Below the pieces are notes generated by a model. The model was given only the letters and a program-made list of their open reading frames with translations, did not search any database and was not told the origin of the DNA. A stretch of 59,747 nt of DNA from Magnetococcales bacterium (lineage in GTDB: Bacteria > Pseudomonadota > Magnetococcia > Magnetococcales > Magnetaquicoccaceae), in the NCBI GenBank assembly GCA_015231915.1, contig JADGAR010000021.1, positions 1 to 59,747 on the forward strand. The letters are read 5' to 3'. The first letter of the stretch is position 1, and each line of letters begins with the position of its first letter. The position numbers were made by a program, and so were the translations under genes. Shown piece by piece: positions 55,948 to 59,747 of the stretch.

Positions 55948-58292
55948 CCCGGTGGCTTGCCATCCTCGCCCTCCTGTTCCCGATGGGGCTTTGTCAGCCT
56001 TGCGCGTCAGCCCGCGCCGATGACCCATTTCGTCTGGTCCCGCGCACCATCCTGGCCTTTTACGACGGCACGCAATCCCCCTCTCCGCGCACCCAGCGGG
56101 TCCACCGCCTGGCGGAGATGCCATTGAACCATCTGGGGTTGACCGTCACCTACCAGGATATTCATGCCCCTCTCCCCGACTGGGAGAGCCTGCGGGAGAC
56201 ACGGGGCGTTCTCTTGTGGCTGCAACGCGATACCATGCCAGATCCCGCCGGTTTTCTGCGCTGGGCCATCGCCGGGATGCGGCGCGGGGTCCGCATGGTG
56301 GTGATGGGTACTCCCCCCTTTCAGAAGGATCTGGCACAACAGCCCGTCCCGGAAGCACTGCTCGTCGAATTCTGGGGCCGGTTGGGGCTGATCCCCGCTT
56401 TCGATTGGATCCGTTTCACCCACAAGATGAAACTGGCCACGCTCGATACCGAAATTTTCAACTTCGAACGTTCCATCACTGGGGTGCTCCCCCCCTTCAC
56501 CACCATGCGCTCAGGCGATCCCAGGCTGCGGATTCATCTCTCCGCCCGTCGCCACGACGATCCCACCACCGATGCCATCCTGGTGGCCACCGGCACGGCG
56601 GGCGGCTATGCGGCAGAATCCTACGACTTCTATTCCGTCCACGAAGGGGAGGCGTTCATCCAATGGTATCTCAATCCGTTCGCCTTCTTTGAGCGGGGCT
56701 TCGCCACCGGCGGTTTGCCCAAACCCGATCCCTCCACCCTCTCCAACCGTCGCGTCTACTACAGCCACATCGATGGAGATGGCTGGCGCAATCTCACGAA
56801 CCTGGAGTCGGAGAATCCCCAGGATAAACGTTATGCCGCCGAGTTGATTCTCGAAAAGATCATCCGCCCCTATCCCGATCTCCCGGTCACCGTGGCCCCG
56901 ATCGTTGGCGACATCGATCCCTATCTCCTCGGGAGTTCCAGGATGATGGAACTCGCCGGTGCCTTCTTTGTTCTGCCCCATGTCGAGGCCGGTTCTCATA
57001 CCATTACGCATCCATTATTTTGGGAATTTTTTGATAATTATCATCCAGACGATGAAAATAAATATTTAATTCACTATCCAAAGGTCAAAAATACTGATTT
57101 TTTTCAGCGTCTGACCTACCTGCTAGACTGGCGCAACCGGTATCGCAAAGTGCAGATGGATACCGGAAAATGGCAGGAATTGCTGAAACAGGCCAGCAAA
57201 AATCCGCAGGAGAGCGCTGGGCAGGAGAAGGTCGTCATGGATTACAAGACGCCGCGGGTTTACCATTTCGGTCCGTTCAATCTGGATCATGAGATCCAAG
57301 GCTCGATTCGGTTCATTGAGGGGTTGCTGCCGCCCGGCAAGCGGGTGGAGATCGTGCAGTGGTCCGGGGATACTCAACCTTTCGAGCGTGCCCTGGCGGC
57401 GGCGCGGGAGGCGGGGGTGGTCAACATCAATGGCGGCGACTCGCGTTTCGACCGACAGTATCCCTCCATCGCTTGGGTGTCCCCGTTGGGCAGAAGGGTG
57501 GGGCGCGAGTGGCAGACCTATGCCTCCAACAGCAATGAAAATACTTATACTGAACTATGGACATCCAATTATTTTGGCTATAAACATTTATTAAAAACTA
57601 TTAATAATACAGAAACCCCGATAAGATTAAAACCATTTAATATATATTATCATATGTATTCCGGTGAGCGCATCGCCAGTCTCTTCGCCCTGCGTCACAA
57701 TCTCGACCATGCCCGCACCCTCCCCCTGGCCCCGGTTTTTGCCAGCCACTTCGTCAAGATGGTGCGGGGGGCGCTCGACATGCGACTCCTGGACGATGGC
57801 CAGGGGAGGTTCCGGATTGTGGAGCGGGGTGAGCTGGAGACGCTCCGGTTCGACGGCGCGACGCGTCAGGCAGTCGATTTCGACCGTTCGGAGGGGGTGC
57901 TCGGTCAGCGCCATTATCAGGGGAGTCTCTACGTGGCCTTGGATGGCGCCCACGAGCGACCGGTCGTGGCCTTGCGCGCCCAGAAGCCGGACGGACGTTT
58001 GCCCGCCGCTGCGCGCCCTTACCTGGTGGAGTCGCGTTGGCGGGTCTGGGGCTCGGATTGGGAGAATAATAAAAAAAGTTTTCAATATAAATCCAAAGGA
58101 TTTGGTCCAGGTGAATTCTCCTGGCGGATGCCCGAACCTGGGCGCTACGCGGTCCAATGGATCGGCGTGGAGGACCCACCCGGCATCCTGGAAGTCGCGA
58201 CCGATGCGGAGGGGCGGCTCGATTTTTCGTTGCCGGCGCTGCAAAACCGTCAAGTCGATGTGCTGATCGCGCCGATAAGGGAGTCAGGTTGA
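55944..58292 (+). CDS. PelA-like polysaccharide deacetylase
   Basis: 782 residues with signal peptide MTRWLAILALLFPMGLCQPC. Region 25-240 resembles the Rossmann-like domain of PelA (ILAFYDGTQSPSPRTQRVHR, VLLWLQRDTMPDPAGF, GTPPFQKDL). The deacetylase core has the metal ligands in YYSHIDGDGWRNLTNLE (near 272) and GSHTITHPLFWEFFDNYHPD (near 350). C-terminal beta domain from about 600. In Pseudomonas this is fused to the hydrolase domain; here it is separate. Three A+T-rich islands interrupt otherwise G+C-rich coding sequence. Confidence 0.82.
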   Translation: MTRWLAILALLFPMGLCQPCASARADDPFRLVPRTILAFYDGTQSPSPRTQRVHRLAEMPLNHLGLTVTYQDIHAPLPDWESLRETRGVLLWLQRDTMPDPAGFLRWAIAGMRRGVRMVVMGTPPFQKDLAQQPVPEALLVEFWGRLGLIPAFDWIRFTHKMKLATLDTEIFNFERSITGVLPPFTTMRSGDPRLRIHLSARRHDDPTTDAILVATGTAGGYAAESYDFYSVHEGEAFIQWYLNPFAFFERGFATGGLPKPDPSTLSNRRVYYSHIDGDGWRNLTNLESENPQDKRYAAELILEKIIRPYPDLPVTVAPIVGDIDPYLLGSSRMMELAGAFFVLPHVEAGSHTITHPLFWEFFDNYHPDDENKYLIHYPKVKNTDFFQRLTYLLDWRNRYRKVQMDTGKWQELLKQASKNPQESAGQEKVVMDYKTPRVYHFGPFNLDHEIQGSIRFIEGLLPPGKRVEIVQWSGDTQPFERALAAAREAGVVNINGGDSRFDRQYPSIAWVSPLGRRVGREWQTYASNSNENTYTELWTSNYFGYKHLLKTINNTETPIRLKPFNIYYHMYSGERIASLFALRHNLDHARTLPLAPVFASHFVKMVRGALDMRLLDDGQGRFRIVERGELETLRFDGATRQAVDFDRSEGVLGQRHYQGSLYVALDGAHERPVVALRAQKPDGRLPAAARPYLVESRWRVWGSDWENNKKSFQYKSKGFGPGEFSWRMPEPGRYAVQWIGVEDPPGILEVATDAEGRLDFSLPALQNRQVDVLIAPIRESG

Positions 58293-58325
58293 CGCACGGG
58301 CCGACTTCATGATTCTGGTCGCAAC

Positions 58326-59747
58326 ATGGTTCGTTATCATTTAGCATTATCGATCATCGTGGCGTGCGGTCTGTTGCTCGGACAGGAGCTTGTGCCGGAC
58401 GGGGAGTCGCTTGCCCTGATCCATCTGAAGGCCCGCAATTATACGGCGGCCAAGGATTATTTCGCCCGTTTCGATCACAGTGAATCCCTGCCGTCCGACC
58501 GCCTGACGCCATTGCTGCAATTGCATCTGCAAACGGGAGACGTGAATGGGGCGGTGGATATCCTGGAACGGTTTGTGTCCCGCCATCCGCGTCATCTGGA
58601 GGCACGTCGGCTGCTGGTCGATTATTACCGGCTCTCCCAACGCCCGGTCGATGCCCTGAACAATCTGGAGGCGATCCGTGCTTTGCGTCCCAGTCGCGCC
58701 CTGCTCGAAGAGTTGGCGGAACGGTATGACCTGCTGACCTTGTACGACCGGGAACGCGATGTTTTGAGACAACTGGCGCGCGATCACGGGGAGAATCCGG
58801 CATACCATGTCCGCCTTGCGGAACTCTCCGCAGCCGCCGGGTTGTGGAGGGAGGCGGCAGAGGCGCTAATTCAGTTTCAGGCCCGCCACCCCAGGGAGAT
58901 GAATCACGATCTGGTGGTGCTGCAGGCCGACATGCTGATCCTGGACCGGCGTCCGGAGGAGGCGCTGACCAGGAGTCGGGAGTGGCTGGAGCGGGCATTC
59001 GACCCGGAGACCGCCGCCGCACTGGGTGACATGTTCCATCATGACGTCGATGCCCGTATGGCCTGGAATCTGCTTTCCCCGTGGGGAGAGCGCGCTTCCG
59101 GCCACGACGCCCTGCTGGCCAAATGGAGCGAGCTGGCCCAGGCGGTGGGAGAGGGGGAGCGGGCGCTGGAATATCTGGAAGGACTCTCGAACGCTGGTCG
59201 CCTGCCGCTTCGGGTGGTGCCGCAACTGGTGGAGCTGGCCTTGGCACAGGATCGGGAGGAGGTGGCCCGTCGGGCCGTGACCCGCCATGGTGGACAAGCG
59301 GTCGATGAGTGGTTGTTGGTATTCTATCTCGATCACGTCATCGACCGGAAGAAGGTCGCCGCCGCCCGCTTCCTGACCGGTTGGTTGAACGAGTCGTTTC
59401 TGGCCGCCCGTCCCTTGCAGGCCGCGCGGCTCGCCTGGCTGGCCGGGGAGCGCCGCGTGGCTCTGGCCAGACTGGAGGCCATGGGCCGGGAGCTGCGCGG
59501 GGATCTGAACCTCTGGATCGGCGCCCATGGGCTCCTTGTGGAGATGGGCGAGCGGGAACGGGCCATGACCCTGGCACGGGAGCTGGCGAGGCGTCCCGAT
59601 GCGCCGGAGTGGTTGCTGAGCGATCTGGCGTATCAATTCATCGAGCGCGGGGAGGCATTGGAGGGGTGGCGGCTTTTCGGAGGATTGCTCGGTCGGCGCG
59701 CAGAGCCGGGGGTCTGGCGGGGGTGGGCCTTGCTGGCGGTTGGGGCG
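58326..59747 (+). CDS. TPR-rich protein of the Pel-like cluster (PelB/PelE-like; cut by window edge)
   Basis: 474 codons are open to the window edge. N-terminal membrane segment (MVRYHLALSIIVACGLLLGQ), then helical TPR-like repeats: YTAAKDYFARFDHS, GAVDILERFVSRHPRHLEA, PVDALNNLEAIRALRPSRA, WREAAEALIQFQARHPREM, and more up to RAMTLARELARRPDAPEWLL. PelB has a long periplasmic TPR region before an outer-membrane barrel; PelE is a shorter TPR membrane protein. The missing 3' end would decide. It starts 34 bp after the deacetylase gene. Confidence 0.72.
   Translation, partial: MVRYHLALSIIVACGLLLGQELVPDGESLALIHLKARNYTAAKDYFARFDHSESLPSDRLTPLLQLHLQTGDVNGAVDILERFVSRHPRHLEARRLLVDYYRLSQRPVDALNNLEAIRALRPSRALLEELAERYDLLTLYDRERDVLRQLARDHGENPAYHVRLAELSAAAGLWREAAEALIQFQARHPREMNHDLVVLQADMLILDRRPEEALTRSREWLERAFDPETAAALGDMFHHDVDARMAWNLLSPWGERASGHDALLAKWSELAQAVGEGERALEYLEGLSNAGRLPLRVVPQLVELALAQDREEVARRAVTRHGGQAVDEWLLVFYLDHVIDRKKVAAARFLTGWLNESFLAARPLQAARLAWLAGERRVALARLEAMGRELRGDLNLWIGAHGLLVEMGERERAMTLARELARRPDAPEWLLSDLAYQFIERGEALEGWRLFGGLLGRRAEPGVWRGWALLAVGA

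Overview
The window is about 60% GC proteobacterial chromosome with tightly packed, often ATGA-overlapping genes. Multi-domain hybrid histidine kinases, a GAF/HD-GYP protein, a bacteriohemerythrin and a full Mo-nitrogenase cluster with DraT/DraG fit a motile, microaerophilic, environmental diazotroph. The protein flavour recalls Magnetococcales or neighbouring alphaproteobacterial-type lineages, but no rRNA or magnetosome gene is present, so this placement is inference. No tRNA, rRNA or CRISPR was seen.

Layout. 1-3.9 kb (minus): K+ uptake genes trkA, trkH (cut by the edge) and kup. 4.0-7.1 kb (plus): a polar amino acid ABC importer whose binding protein is fused to one permease. 7.1-11.4 kb (minus): a five-gene chromate-type operon (chrB, chrA, a small unknown, a ChrB C-terminal-like protein, an MFS pump) behind a tandem palindromic operator. 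11.5-18.5 kb (minus): a CBS protein, then an operon of cNMP-binding protein, three unfamiliar small proteins, a type 1 periplasmic binding protein and a hybrid kinase, behind a good sigma-54 promoter. 18.7-28.7 kb: a 1412-residue hybrid kinase (minus), a sigma-54 response regulator, then a receiver-kinase, a GAF/HD-GYP protein and a ferredoxin-NADP reductase in one operon behind a sigma-54-like promoter.

29-46 kb is the nitrogen fixation region: nifA (plus); nifE-N-X-(nifX-associated)-fdxB-nifV (minus); nifB-fdxN-nifQ-draG (plus); draT (minus); nifH-D-K-T-nafY, then a hemerythrin (plus). nifE and nifB diverge from back-to-back -24/-12 promoters with a perfect 46-bp palindrome between them. 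nifH has a -24/-12 element and a canonical NifA upstream site. NifB, NifQ, NifV, NifEN and NifX build FeMo-co. NifHDK is the enzyme, and DraT/DraG switch NifH off and on. Fpr and the two ferredoxins probably supply electrons.

46-53.5 kb is accessory and scarred: remnants of a hybrid kinase and of an OmpA-like protein, two tandem paralogous secreted repeat proteins divergent from a sigma factor with its zinc-finger anti-sigma factor, a small lipoprotein, a split gene with a DUF4197 gene between its halves, and remains of a serine-recombinase module.

54-59.7 kb (plus) is a Pel-like exopolysaccharide cluster in which the hydrolase and deacetylase parts of PelA are separate genes flanking a sugar epimerase, followed by a TPR protein that runs off the edge. 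The most interesting unexplained items are the repeat-protein/sigma module, the sigma-54-controlled small-protein/binding-protein/kinase operon and the nifE-nifB palindrome.
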